A stretch of DNA of 64,000 nt. Origin: Phlebotomus papatasi (lineage: Eukaryota > Arthropoda > Insecta > Diptera > Psychodidae). The position numbers were made by a program, and so were the translations under genes. Below the pieces are notes generated by a model, which saw nothing but the letters and a program-made list of their open reading frames with translations, was not told the DNA's origin and searched no databases. The stretch covers positions 71,982,001 to 72,046,000 of the forward strand of contig NC_077222.1 of assembly GCF_024763615.1 (NCBI RefSeq), given 5' to 3'. Position 1 is the stretch's first letter; every line of letters starts with the position of its first letter. Below are positions 39,001 through 48,153 of this stretch, piece after piece.

Positions 39001-39042
39001 CTCGAAGTGGTTCCCACATCTACAATGGCCATGTTCGATTGA
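25644..39042 (+). CDS. SLC7-family amino-acid transporter (LAT / y+LAT-like light chain)
   Basis: A multi-pass plasma-membrane amino-acid exchanger of the heteromeric transporter light-chain type. Exons: 25644-25760, 25827-25946, 26024-26125, 29550-29602, 33103-33292, 33358-33628, 33709-33936, 34009-34105, 34173-34322, 38726-38894 and 38972-39042 (TGA). All junctions are GT-AG and hold the frame, giving about 520 residues plus a missing start. Helix 1 carries GTMIGSGIFVSPSG, the unwound substrate-binding GSGIF of this family. The loop ending VSECDPP holds the cysteine position used to link a 4F2hc-like heavy chain. GLWAYDGWNNLNYVTEEI and NYPRPYKVP are family signatures. The N-terminal about 60 residues are hydrophilic. 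The introns at 26126-29549, 29603-33102 and 34323-38725 are swollen by transposons. It resembles Drosophila minidiscs and sobremesa; I cannot say which. Confidence 0.93.
26284..26321. repeat. Perfect GC-rich hairpin in transporter intron
   Basis: ACCGGGCGCCTCCAC, the eight-base loop TTGGCTAC, then GTGGAGGCGCCTGGT. It is strongly GC-rich in an AT-rich intron. The same GGGCGCCTCCA unit occurs as a direct tandem at 24322-24358. Confidence 0.85.
26677..28075. repeat. Inverted minisatellite arms around a MITE-like core
   Basis: The left arm (26677-26822) is a degenerate array of about 16 bp of the form CCGAAAGCCAAAATC. The right arm (27655-28075) is the same array inverted, GATTTTGGCTTTCGG, and longer. 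Between them lies a segment (26829-27553) with its own inverted ends, GTGCACAGTAAAAAAATTTA and AATTTTTTACTGTGTGTA. Open frames across the right arm encode repetitive FRDFGF-type peptide only because of the array. Confidence 0.7.
27075..27160 (-). ncRNA. tRNA-like sequence (pseudo-tRNA or SINE head)
   Basis: On the minus strand, GTCGGTAGCGCAGGCAGAAA contains an A-box TAGCGCAGGCAG. About 40 bases on, ATGGGTTCAAGTCTC contains a B-box GGTTCAAGTCT. Then comes CAGACTCTCTCTTATTTTTT, a T-run that could end pol III transcription. The anticodon arm does not fold convincingly by eye, so a functional tRNA is unlikely. It may be a tRNA pseudogene or the head of a SINE carried inside the MITE-like core. 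Confidence 0.45.
29981..30016. repeat. (AAT)12 microsatellite
   Basis: Twelve uninterrupted AAT triplets in a transporter intron. Slippage-prone; no function implied. Confidence 0.95.
30119..30305. mobile_element. TAGGGG-ended hairpin MITE, copy 2
   Basis: TTAGGGGGTGTGGGGCACCT at the left and AGGTGCCCCACTTCCCCCTA at the right. The arms continue through TTGAAATTGGGATTTTT/AAAATTCCAATTTCAA and AAAATTGAGCCTTATCGTG/ACGATAAGGCTCAATTTT. The 187-bp element is a near-complete hairpin with a loop around 30200-30220. No genes. Confidence 0.9.
30405..30672. mobile_element. Degenerate TATCACAC-family MITE
   Basis: The right end reads CTAGTGTGATAGCACGGTAA, matching the right ends near 18600 and 62860. 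Internal TTTATGCTATTTTAGCATAT and ATCAATAAATAAGCG match the 18.3-kb copy. The left end is diverged, so the left boundary is approximate. Confidence 0.5.
30763..31270. mobile_element. Long-TIR element, AATGCCCTGGACACAC family
   Basis: AATGCCCTGGACACACATAC then GACTAAAGTCCAGAGACGAC at the left pairs with GTCGTCTCTGGACTTTAGTC then GTAAGTGTGTCCAGGACATA at the right. Pairing extends inward through CATAGCCAAGTCAG and GCAGATATTTCTACTGAAA, giving arms of about 180 bp in a 508-bp element. The ends resemble those at 18039 and 57994. Non-coding. Confidence 0.85.
32567..32820. mobile_element. CACTGAGAAAA-ended element, uninterrupted copy
   Basis: Begins CACTGAGAAAATAAAAGAGG and ends TTTTTCGGATTTCTCTCAGT. 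The interior carries ACACCGATTTCGGATCAATA and AAATTAATATTTCCGGAAT. It is the empty-site reference for the copy at 40963-41548, which has a second transposon inside it. Confidence 0.75.
34993..35198. mobile_element. TAGGGG-ended hairpin MITE, copy 3
   Basis: TAGGGAGAAGTGGGGCAC at the left, GCAACACTTTCCCCTA at the right. Inside, AAAATTGAGCCTTATCGTGA pairs imperfectly with CATTTTGATATGGCTCAGTT. The arms are more diverged than in the 30.1-kb copy. Confidence 0.8.
35523..35726. mobile_element. TAGGGG-ended hairpin MITE, copy 4
   Basis: TTAGGGGGAAGTGGGGCACC at the left. The right end is duplicated: CAAAGGTTCCCCACTT is followed by TCAAAGGTACCCCACTTCCT. Otherwise it matches the copy at 30119-30305. 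It lies in the 4.4-kb transporter intron, 325 bp from copy 3. Confidence 0.85.
36631..37060. mobile_element. piggyBac-like MITE, copy 2, right end lost
   Basis: Starts CCCTTTAACGACGAGACAC after GTAA, a one-base change from TTAA. The internal sequence follows the copy at 21416-21930 through TAGAGACTTGCAAAAAATAT and CCTTCAACC. The AATCGTCCTTAAAGG end is missing. Confidence 0.7.
37234..37562. mobile_element. TTAA-flanked piggyBac-like MITE, copy 3 (internal deletion)
   Basis: TTAA at 37230-37233, then CCCTTTAACGACGAGACAG. The far end is CAATCGTCCTTAAAGGG followed by TTAA at 37563-37566. About 190 bp are missing compared with the 21.4-kb copy, between AACAAAATCAGTAAAAATCA and AAAATTGGAAGTATAAAAAA. 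The two flanking TTAA are intact. Confidence 0.85.
37812..38037. mobile_element. TA-flanked hairpin MITE, GGGGAAAGTACTC family
   Basis: TAGGGGAAAGTACTCTCCCT then TCGAACGTTCATGCCTTCGA at the left; TCGAAGGCATGAACGTTCGA then AGTACTTTCCCCTA at the right. Arms continue through AATAATGTGAATTTTCTTT. Nearly all of the 226 bp pairs. Single copy in the window. Confidence 0.85.
38208..38417. mobile_element. MITE with CAGGCTGATCCTCGAG ends, copy 2
   Basis: AGGCCCAAATAGACCCAGGC then TGATCCTCGAGAGTATTTAG at the left; CTAAATATTCTCGAGGATCA then GCCTGACTCTATTTTTGCCC at the right. Same length and interior landmarks as 8904-9116. Confidence 0.85.
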
Positions 39043-39782
39043 GCGTGGAAAAGAACCCGAAGGGGGTAGATTTATTGTGCCCGAGTGTGCACAGTATTTT
39101 TGCTTATATTATTACAAGAAGAAACCAAAAATACACACTGTAGTCTTGTATCCTCTTAAATGTTTTACCCAAGAGCAACTCACAAGGAAAATTAATGAGG
39201 CAGAACAAAAAAGAAAACACCGAAATAATGTGCATTTGTCGGTGTGTGGCTCAAATAAAATGCTTAAAAAAAACAATGATGTACTTTAGTAATTAAATGT
39301 AATATTGGAGACTTAATTGAAACTGAAAAGTATAGATTTTGAAAAAGATTGTGGCAATAAGTTTGTAATATCGAGGGATGGGGAAGAAGAAGCTATATCA
39401 GTGTTATCTTTCTATTGGCCCGACAAATTATAGTTTTAGCTTCTGTGCCAAAAAAAAAAACAGAAAAGAAAAATTTAATTCAAATTGTCAAGTACATTAA
39501 TATTATATCATCAAAGGTGAGATTTCTAGATTCAAGAGTTTATTTGTTTGTTTGATAATTGAGAACCATTGTGAGAGTTTTATGTATAGAAGAAAGAAAA
39601 AAAAGAAGTATCTTGTTGGGAATTGATAAAAAAAATCAGACAAATGTGACTCTTCTCAAAGAACAAAAATTTTATATATAATAAAAAAAACACATTATTT
39701 TTGTGTACCACAAATTGAGAAATAAATCTATATTATTAGAATAGAAATTATAAATAGAAATTATATTTAATCGCACTTTTGC

Positions 39783-40334
39783 TCAGCTTCTCTTCCTCTT
39801 TTTAGCTGCTGCTTCTGGGATTTTTTTGTCCACCGTAGATATTTTTCCATATTCCCTGAGAACTTCCACATCATCCTTCCGTTTCCTGCGACCCTTGCTG
39901 AATTTTTTGTGATTAAAAATTGCTTCTCCTGTAGATTTTTTGCCCAAAGTTTGAAATGATTCTTGTTCAGCTTTCTCTTCCTTAGCTCGCTTTCGTTCCT
40001 CCTGCAGAACCTTGTAGTTTTTGTAACCTCTCTTGGGGGGCTTAGCACCTAATTTTATAGCCATTGCCACCTGAACTTTCTGCTTTTCAACGTCTTCAAA
40101 GCCCGATAATCCAAATTTGAGCACCTCATTTCGCGCCTTTCGAATGTCGAACACCTCCTCATCTGCATTATCGATACTTTTCGATACTTCTTTGAGGTTA
40201 GGATTTTTGTTTTTCTTTTCACCTCTCACACGTTTTTTCTCCTCAAACACCACCGCTGTGAAATCCGATGAATTCTGACTATGCAAGAGCATTGCCTTTG
40301 TTGCGATGATACCCAAAGGATCACCAGAGGACAT
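39783..40334 (-). CDS. DUF4602 nucleolar protein, C1orf131 homologue
   Basis: A single-exon 183-residue protein, start codon at 40334-40332 and TGA at 39785-39783. The middle reads FDIRKARNEVLKFGLSGFE, and about 30 residues on LGAKPPKRGYKNYKVLQEER. Both stand in the same order in the human C1orf131 (DUF4602) family, where the second motif is LGAKPPKKSYVNYKVLQEQ. The N-terminus is short compared with the human protein. The C-terminal third is very lysine/arginine-rich, ending AAAKKRKRS, consistent with nuclear or nucleolar localisation. C1orf131 has been assigned to the small-subunit processome, so a role in early 40S assembly is inferred. It converges on the transporter gene, whose stop is 740 bp away. 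Confidence 0.85.
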   Translation of the reverse strand: MSSGDPLGIIATKAMLLHSQNSSDFTAVVFEEKKRVRGEKKNKNPNLKEVSKSIDNADEEVFDIRKARNEVLKFGLSGFEDVEKQKVQVAMAIKLGAKPPKRGYKNYKVLQEERKRAKEEKAEQESFQTLGKKSTGEAIFNHKKFSKGRRKRKDDVEVLREYGKISTVDKKIPEAAAKKRKRS

Positions 40335-40962
40335 CCTTTTCAGAGAAATTTAACAAATTCCTGGAGAACTGTCTGCACACAGCTTTTAACCAACAACCGA
40401 AACACAACGAAAACGTGCTAAAAGGAGTAAACACATAAGCTGTGTCGACATAAAGAAACACATACGATTTTAGCATAAGGTCATTCGAGTAAAAAAATTA
40501 TGTAATAAAATTTAACCTTACATTTTTGTACATTAATGAAACTTTTGCGTTACTCGTTGGAAAGTAACAGTCGTAAACAGTAAAATAGTAACATTCAAAA
40601 TATTCTACATTAGAATTTTTTATGCAAAATAACTTTTTTGATATATATTTTACACGACGTAAGTAATTGGCCAAAAATAGCGAAAATTGTACTAAAGCTA
40701 TTGCCAAAAATTTAGCGAAAAGCTATTGCTAAAAATACAATTTTTCAATTAGATACCTAAAAAGTACTAAGTACTAGATAGAAACTCTTCTTGGAAAGTA
40801 CCAGGGACTAATTAATTTTTTGGAGATTTTCCGTATTTAATACATTTAAAAAGAGAAATTAATAAATTATCATATGATATAAGTCATAAAATTTCGTTAT
40901 ATAGAAATGTTTTTCAAAACTTTACTCTGTCTGATGGTTTGCGCAATTTTGTTTGAAGTAGA
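40335..40962. other. Upstream region of the DUF4602 gene
   Basis: Contains the presumed 5' UTR and promoter of the minus-strand gene. I see no DRE, TATA box or E-box that decides a start. Beyond about 40480 the sequence is AT-rich without supported features. Confidence 0.4.
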
Positions 40963-41548
40963 CACTGAGAAAAAAAGAGGGTGCGATTAACATTTTTCCC
41001 TCAGAACTTTAACACCTTTAAGGTGTAAAAATATATCAACATTACAGTGCTGTCTCTCTATGCACAGTTTGGATACTTTTTTTGACAGTTCTCTCTCTGA
41101 ATATGCACTGCACAACTTTTTTTGAAATTCCCAACGGTTTTTTTCTTTCTTTTAATAAATTATAATTTTTTTATTGTTCTAGAATTTCCCGTGTTATTTT
41201 AAATATAATATGAGACAGAAAAAATAAAATTAAGAAAATTAAAAACAAGAAAAATTAGTTACCAAGAAAATAATTTTCTTTATTACTTTGTCAAAAAGTA
41301 AGCAAATTGATTTTGAATGCAACCGACACAAAAGCTGTGCATATAGAGAGTGTACATATAGAGAGACAGCACTGTATTTTAATCTTAATTTTACACCTTT
41401 TTAAGGGTAAAATTAACATGAAAAAAGATACCTTTAACCCATAACACACCTCAAAAGGGTAATATTTATACCGATTTTGGATCAATACTACAGAGTAAAA
41501 TTAACATTTCCGGAATGTTAGTTTAAATTTTTCGGATTTTTCTCAGTG
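40963..41548. mobile_element. CACTGAGAAAA-ended element hosting a nested insertion
   Basis: CACTGAGAAAAAAAGAGGGT at the left and TTTTTCGGATTTTTCTCAGTG at the right (last 20: TTTTCGGATTTTTCTCAGTG). Without the insert at 41045-41374 it aligns end to end with 32567-32820, sharing TATATCAACAT before the insert and TTTTAATCTTAATTTTACAC after it. Confidence 0.8.
41045..41374. mobile_element. TA-flanked element CAGTGCTGTCTCTCTATGCA, nested
   Basis: Left end CAGTGCTGTCTCTCTATGCA; right end ATATAGAGAGACAGCACTG. TA stands on both sides (41043-41044 and 41375-41376). 330 bp, non-coding. It interrupts the CACTGAGAAAA element. Tc1/mariner-type by its TA duplication and CAGT ends. Confidence 0.88.
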
Positions 41549-42563
41549 GAGGCACAAAATAGATTTATGGCTCAAATTTTTGTGAAACAAGGGACTAAAT
41601 CAGACCTGTGCCTGTGCTTATTAAAAGTCGTGTAGTATCGGAAATTTTATGTTGATAGTTCTAATGGAAATTGCAGATAGACGTGCTGGTAACACTAATC
41701 CCGCTTATTCACGATGCCATGATGAATATTTTTGCGCCAAGAAGACATAATAGAAAGATAAACTCTCATAAAAATAAATTGTCTTCTTGATATCTTTGTC
41801 GGAAGACAGATAGCTGTTCACTAAACACCCTTTTACTTGAATCTTGCGGAAATATGAAGAAATTTAAATAAAATATCCTTTCAAATGACTAGCTTCCTAA
41901 ATCGCGCGCAATTTAACTCGAGAGAGGGATTGAGACACAAATAACTCACTTGACAAACGTCTGGCGGTGCTGCGGTTGCAAAAAATCTCTGAAATGCGAC
42001 AAAATATTTTCTTCTCTATTTTATCCTTATTAGCAGGTCTTGTATCATATCGTAATACGTACTTTAGCATTCCCTATTAATCAAAATAGTGTTGTACAAA
42101 AGGGGTTTTCTCAAACCTATCCTGAATTTTGGGACAGCTCAAAAGAATATGAGTCTTCCAGCTCAAAATTTCATCCCAATGTTTTTGTTGTAATATCGAC
42201 AATTATTCACAATTAACCCAAATAACTGTAATCAACTAAATTATAACAAGGATTTTTTTGTGAAAATGACTTAACTTTAGGGATTAAGCAATTTTCACAT
42301 TAAAAACCTCTCATTTTCCCTATGTAAATTTTCGCGGCATTTCGAAGAATCCCAACTGGCACCACCAAATTCACTTCGGGTTTTTTTTTAGCTCAGGTCT
42401 GGACTAAATCAAGCAATTTGATCCTTTGTCATTCTAATTTCAGGAGAAATTGCGCTTCATTTAAAATTACAAGGAGCTAACCTATAAAAAAATATTTTTT
42501 GAAAAGGAAAAATATGTATGTTACGATGTTTACATTGATGTTCATACAAACAGAAATAAAATA

Positions 42564-42766
42564 CAGTAGACTCTCTCAAATTCGGGCATATGGGACCGAA
42601 ATGTCAGCCGAATTAGACATAAATTCGGGCGACAAACCCGAATTTGACTCATTTGATAATCATAATCAATCTTGAAAAATGACAACAAACTTTTTTCAAA
42701 TGTAACTGCTGCCCGAATTAAAAAGTAGTCCGATCTTAAAAGAGCCGAATTTGCGAGAGTCTACTG
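42564..42766. mobile_element. TA-flanked MITE, CAGTAGACTCTC family, copy 2
   Basis: TA, then CAGTAGACTCTCTCAAATTC and GGGCATATGGG. The right end is GAATTTGCGAGAGTCTACTG, then TA. The GGGCATATGGG landmark is shared with 4840-5073. Confidence 0.85.
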
Positions 42767-42800
42767 TAAATTGTTTTCGTTCAGTCATTAAATTAATATA

Positions 42801-43003
42801 CAATACGACTCCAATAGAGTCCAACACATTTGATTCTTATATACCTGCAAAATATTAAGTTAATATTTGTTGTAGTTACTATTTCACTCATTCTGATTCT
42901 TTTAACAAAAGTTGTTTAAAAGTTTGGCATTAAACCTGGAATTTTACATAATTTTTCATGGTGTTTAAAATTTTTAGGGGTTGACTCTATCAGCGTCGTG
43001 CTG
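42801..43003. mobile_element. Degenerate TA-flanked MITE, GTTGACTCTAT family
   Basis: Left CAATACGACTCCAATAGAGT, right GGTTGACTCTATCAGCGTCG then TGCTG, with TA outside both. The termini are diverged versions of those at 62240-63374. Confidence 0.6.
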
Positions 43004-43356
43004 TACTTATTTACACAAAGTTGAATCTTTCATGCTGTCTCCTGAAAAATGGTTTAGATTGAGTTGGCCCCTTGTAATTTCCAAGAAGCGATATTATTAT
43101 CAATAAAGGATAATCATTGGTAATTTTTTAAAAATACGATAATTTTGCATTCCTTTTTTTTTATTGTTTTACTTAAAGAAAATAATTTTATACGTTACGT
43201 TCTGCTCGACAATTAGACTATTTTACCATTAAAAACGGCGTATTTATACATGAGTAAATTAAATGCTATGCTGTGTCGGCTTTTGCAATTTTTTTCATAT
43301 TCTATGTCGATATGTTTGCGGTGCAATTTGACGGCAGTCTTTTAAGTCCAGGAAAA

Positions 43357-46300
43357 ATGTCGGACGAAGGTGGTGTTAATATTTCTCTTCCAAATAAAGT
43401 GCTTAGTAAGCAACTAAAGAGGAAAGCCAGTGATTTTCTCAATTCCCGAAAGAATGCTAATAATTTAGTGGATATAATTCAGTGTTTAGAAGTGAGTTTT
43501 GTGCGAGAAATTTGTATTTAATTTTGGGTCAACATCCTGCACATTTTTCTTCAATCTCTTTTCCTTTGCCAGAAATCCATTGGTGACCAACAAAATGCCT
43601 CACCAATCATACCCAGTGTCTTGGCACTGGAGACAATATTTACTGAACTCCTGAAAAATCGGGCTATGGTGATTGAAGTACAGCCCCTGAAACCAAAAGG
43701 TGAGTGGTGAAAAAAATATCTGCAACGCAGTATTTTTTCGAGCAGCCATTTTTTTGTCTCCCATCTGATGAACCCTCTTCGTCAAAGCTGAGTAATTTTT
43801 GTCTCACACGTATAACCAGAAAATTCTCCGGAGACACAGTATCGTGAATGGCTGCAGGATCGCTATGGGGAGGCCTATCAATTCATCCTCAAGTGCTTTT
43901 GCGTGGACAAAACATCCGATTCAATTCAGGCTCTTGCCACAGCAATGAATCTCTTAGCCCTTGAGGGACAATTTCCCATAGACTACGTCACAGATGCATC
44001 ATACTACTTTCCCTGCTCAAAGCTCCGAAGTATTCTGCAGTGTCTTCTGTCGGCGGACAAGGCAAATGATCATCTGATCAGTCGTTTTCAGGAGTTTACG
44101 GCCTACCACGATATCCTTCAGCACTCGTGGAAGTTCCTCCCAGGTCTCACACCCCGCGGTCAAATTCCCAGTGAGACCTACGTCGGCAACTACTTAAACC
44201 TCATTAATGCGATGCCAATTAAAAGTGCAGAACAAGAGCAAATTCACCTTCTCTGTGATAATAATTCAGGTAAAGAATGAATAATTGCAATTTCTTTTTA
44301 TCAGGATTCTAATAGTTCTTATCCTCCTCATCCTTTGCTGCAGACAAAGGCAAAGTGACATTCGACTATCAAGCTATTCGAAGGAATATTAACAAATCCT
44401 GGGCTTGTGTCATGCACTGGCAACATACAGAAGCCACTCATCAGAAAGTTCTGATGGTGCTTCTAGAACGGGTATTACCTCATCTGGACAAACCATTGGC
44501 TCTTACAGATTTCCTCATGGACTCCCTCGATGCAGGTAAGATTAAGCTAATAATCTAACACCTTCGTCGCTTTTGAGAGGCTGGGTATCCATAAAAAAAT
44601 TTTTTTAAACTAATTTCGAATTATGAAAAACAAATTTTCATCCAAATTCAGGACATTCAAATCTGAGAAAGCTTGCAGACACCTAACTAAATCTTGAAAA
44701 AACCTTTCAAAGGTACTTCCGGAGAAAAGGATTTTTAAAGTTAACAGGGGTTGTCCTAATTCATCAGAATTTGGAAACCTTAAAATCAAGTATTTTTATT
44801 TTATAACTCTTTATGAGATCTTTGTAATCCCAACTTGCATATATATTATGTAAGTTTCCCGGAAACCTGAAAGAAATTTCTGAATTTCACTCCTAAGTTG
44901 TTTTTAGATTGGAAATAGGGTAGTGTGCTAAATTTCGGCCAGCTTCTAATTTCGGCCACTTTGAGTGTAATTTCGGCCACTTTGAGTGAATTTCAGCCAT
45001 GCAAATAAATTAATTAAAATTATCTATGTAATCTTAGAATAGTCAATGAATTCATTTTGTTTTTAATACATTTATATGGCCCACAAGCCCTGAGATCTTC
45101 CGTGTAATTTGCCTCGAAGACCAGAAGAGTAGCATCTCAAATTTACGCGCAGATTCCCGTAGCTATTTGTCCTTCTTGAACTCTTTCAATACCTTTTCCA
45201 CATCATCTTTTCCATAGAAGCGATGTTTTTTTTTCTCTGGACATTGTAGAACTCAGAAATTGAAAAAAAAACACAAAATGAATAAGAAATTTAGGAAAGC
45301 AAAAAATGTTGCCGGAATAGGCAACACTACCTCACCGGAGAGACGCTCACAAAGTATATACCTTTTTACGCGAAATACAGGATCCAGCTGGGAAATTTCA
45401 CCCGAAATTTAAAGACTGATTCAGTACTAAAATAAGCAAAAACATTTTTTAATGAAAACTAATCAATTTTCATGAAAAACACCGAAGGAAAACCTTTTGC
45501 ACTTCACCACAAATCGTAAGACTGCTAGAAACACAATCGATCTGTCACATTTTTTTGTAATTTCCACACTGAGTTTTTACAACGCAATTTAAATTAAAAT
45601 TATACCTAAAATTTAACGGTCTTTGTGTTAATACACCCTAAAATGAATAAATATTTAAAAGCAAAATGGGTTCATTTACTATTCGAACATAGCATACATA
45701 ATTTTAATTAATTTATTTCCATGGCCGAAATTAGAAGCTGGTCGAAATTTGGCACACTTCCCCTACTACCCCGAGATACTTGATTTTGTTCGATTTTTAC
45801 AACTCACTCTATTTAAATCTTGAGATTTTCTAACATTGTCAGGAGGTCTAGGGGTTCACAAGGGCACGGGATTAGGGGCCTGCACTTTATTATTATTATT
45901 ACTATGTTTTGAGGTACGCGACAACATAGGCCATATGCGTCCGTTGAGCAACGGATCCGAAATCCTTAAGTGGGCGGCCCTGTGGGCATTCAAGACATCA
46001 TTCCGTGTGCAATGTGCACTATTTTGTTTTTAATAACTAACTGCTCGTACCCAAATTTCCATGTTCCCCCTCCGCCACCACTTTTCTCAACAATTCTTCG
46101 CGTTTCAGACGATTTCTGAGAAGTCGTCACGCTGTTTGCCCGTCCGACTATTGCCAGCCCTTGAAGCCAAACGATTAGAGATATCGACTTGGAACCTGAG
46201 GGATTGCTCGAAAACGCGTCGGGCGATTTTTTTCATTGTTGGATATGTTTTAGAGATTACCCAGGCGGACACTTGACCATGTGTGAAAATACCATTCAAT

Positions 46301-48153
46301 CATTCCTAATAACGGTTTTTCAAGGTCAAAGGTTAAAAAAGGCTCTAGAGGGCGCATTTATGAGGCACGTTTGGGCTCGTTAGCAAAGGTAATTTTGGGC
46401 AATGTTTTGAATGATTTATAAATCGGTTCAAATCAGTTGAGAACCAGTTATGAACCGATCAGTAATTTTTGTCCGAAAATCAATTTTACTTCTCTGAAAA
46501 TTATTTTGTGATGTGATTTAAAAGTCTGTTTAAATCGGTTGAGAACCGGTAAACGGTAAATTATCCGAAAGCGCTTTTGAGTTCGAGCACTTCGCAAAGC
46601 CTGGTACACTTTGACACTCCTTCTTGTTTTATGATCCTAATCAAATTACGCTGCTCAGTCCAGTCCTTACCAAAAGTCTGATGATTTTTTTTAAATTGTT
46701 CAATATATGCATAATAGTTAATATACACTGGCCACACTGGCAGTGATCGCAAACTGGGGGTAGTGTTTTTTATTCTGGCGATTAGGCATTGCTCTCTTTT
46801 TGAGAACATCGGGAATATTTATCTTCTTAAGGCTGTTGCACACTTCTTTCATTTTGTATTGCTTCGGAAATGATTTCTAAAAACTCTCCCTGTTTGCCTC
46901 TCGTTGTCTCTTTTAAAATATTTACTTTTTTATTAATTTTGGTGGTAGTAACTACTTTTTTTTCTCTGGTGGTCTTCTTTATGAGAACTGAGTCGATTAC
47001 TGCTAAATTTTATACACTAAATATTCTCGAGTATCAGCCTTAGTCTATTTGGGCCCTATCAAATGGTTTCTTATTTTTAATGTAGGTTCAAGGAAAACCA
47101 GTATTAGGAAATACTAGGCTTAACTGTTAGCCAAGACATCCACCATAAGAGCTATTCATATTTCCAGAAATTTCTTGTATTTTCTTTCTAGATTTATTTT
47201 TTTTCTTATTTCTTAAATGAAGAATTATCGCAGAGAAATAGGAAACTCAGACAGAGATTTTCCCTCCATAGCGTTATCTGACAATTTATTTTTTTAACCC
47301 TATAGTGTGTGTCTTCGCTTACCAGTTTTCTAGTTATCAGAGATTCTTAATGTATTGATGTAATTTAAATTTTAAGCATTGTGCAATTTTTTACAGTGTA
47401 CTTAATCTTATCGATTGTTTTTTCTTTGCAGGAGGTGCCATCAGTTTACTCGCATTTCAGGGAGTGTTCACGCTAATCCAAGAACACAATCTCACGTATC
47501 CATTCATCTATGAAAAACTGTATTCGATGTTTGAGCCAGAAATATTTCATACAAAATTCAAGGCACGCCTATTCTATCTGGCAGATCTATTTCTTAGTTC
47601 AACACATCTACCCGAAGCTCTTGTGGCGGCTTTCGTGAAACGCCTGGCACGTCTAACTCTAGTCGCTCCACCCCAAGACATCGTTATATGTCTGTATTTC
47701 ATTGGGAACCTCATAATTCGCCATCCTGGCCTCAAGCGCCTCATCTGTCATCCACATGGGGGTCAAGTGACACGAGATCCTTTCATCATGGATGAATGTG
47801 ATCCTACCAAATCCTATGCCATCGATAGCTCACTGTGGGAGATTGCAGCTCTTCAGAATCATGGCATACCGTCGATAGCTACAGCAGCTAAATTCATATC
47901 GAATCCACTACCGACAATTGAGTGGGATTTGACACAAGTGCTTGGCGTCACAGAGGATGATGTAAGTATTTTCCGGAGGTGGAATGTGTTTTTTTTTGAA
48001 TATTTTTTTTTATTGAGATTGTTTCTTTGGTTGCAGCTGTTTGATCAGGCCATTAAGAAGAGCTCAAAAGCTGCTTTTCTCACAATTGACAGGCCAACCT
48101 CAATGTTCGTACCGCGAGGCGATAGAACGCAGGAGTTTTGGAAGTTATTTTAA
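43357..48153 (+). CDS. Noc4: Nucleolar complex protein 4 (NOC4/UTP19), CBF-domain protein
   Basis: NOC4 pairs with NOP14 and is needed for maturation and export of the 40S subunit. Exons: 43357-43491, 43573-43699, 43820-44269, 44344-44535, 47432-47961 and 48037-48153 (TAA), all GT-AG. They give 516 residues, the usual length of animal NOC4L. The C-terminal half holds the diagnostic CBF/NOC block: FHTKFKARLFYLADLFLSST, LPEALVAAFVKRLARL, LVAPPQDIVICLYFIGNL and RHPGLKRLICHP, followed by DPTKSYAIDSSLWEIAAL. I chose the ATG at 43357 (context AAAAATGTC), which opens MSDEGG. An in-frame ATG at 43312 would add 15 residues and looks like 5' UTR. Intron 4 is 2.9 kb and carries a pogo-like remnant. Confidence 0.93.
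44918..45763. mobile_element. TA-flanked element with TTTCGGCCA arms and transposase remnant
   Basis: TA, then GGGTAGTGTGCTAAATTTCG and GCCAGCTTCTAATTTCGGCC. The right end is GGCCGAAATTAGAAGCTGGT then CGAAATTTGGCACACTTCCCC (final part ATTTGGCACACTTCCCC), followed by TA. 846 bp inside NOC4 intron 4. The interior contains a degenerate minus-strand coding segment, listed separately. Its outer ends resemble the TAGGGG/CCCCTA group. Confidence 0.82.
45074..45244 (-). pseudogene. Broken pogo-like transposase N-terminus (psq HTH)
   Basis: On the minus strand from an ATG at 45244 the sequence reads MSREKK. After a shift at a run of A it continues HRFYGKDDVEKVLKEFKKDK, a stop codon, then LRESARKFEM, and finally ITRKISGLVGH. 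This order, a basic start, YxxDDLEKAL, LRxAAxKFxxPxxT and a basic KI(K/S)G, is that of the psq-type helix-turn-helix at the N-terminus of pogo/Tigger transposases. At least one frameshift and one stop break it, and no DDE domain follows. Confidence 0.55.
45764..47431. other. Rest of NOC4 intron 4
   Basis: No gene seen; short open frames near 45836-46383 and 46561-46809 have no recognisable domain. About 46430-46570 has repeated CGGTTGAGAACC(A/G)GT words. A one-ended remnant of the CAGGCTGATCCTCGAG element lies at 46995-47058 (CTAAATATTCTCGAGTATCA). Confidence 0.5.

Noticed and set aside
38726..39289. A 187-residue open frame extending past the transporter exon
   Set aside because: It reads through the GTAAGA donor at 38895. 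The spliced form ends DKVTIFFQMLLEVVPTSTMA plus MFD, as expected for the family.
43312..43356. Upstream in-frame ATG as the NOC4 start
   Set aside because: It would add 15 residues ahead of MSDEGG. The ATG at 43357 has the better context and gives the usual protein length.
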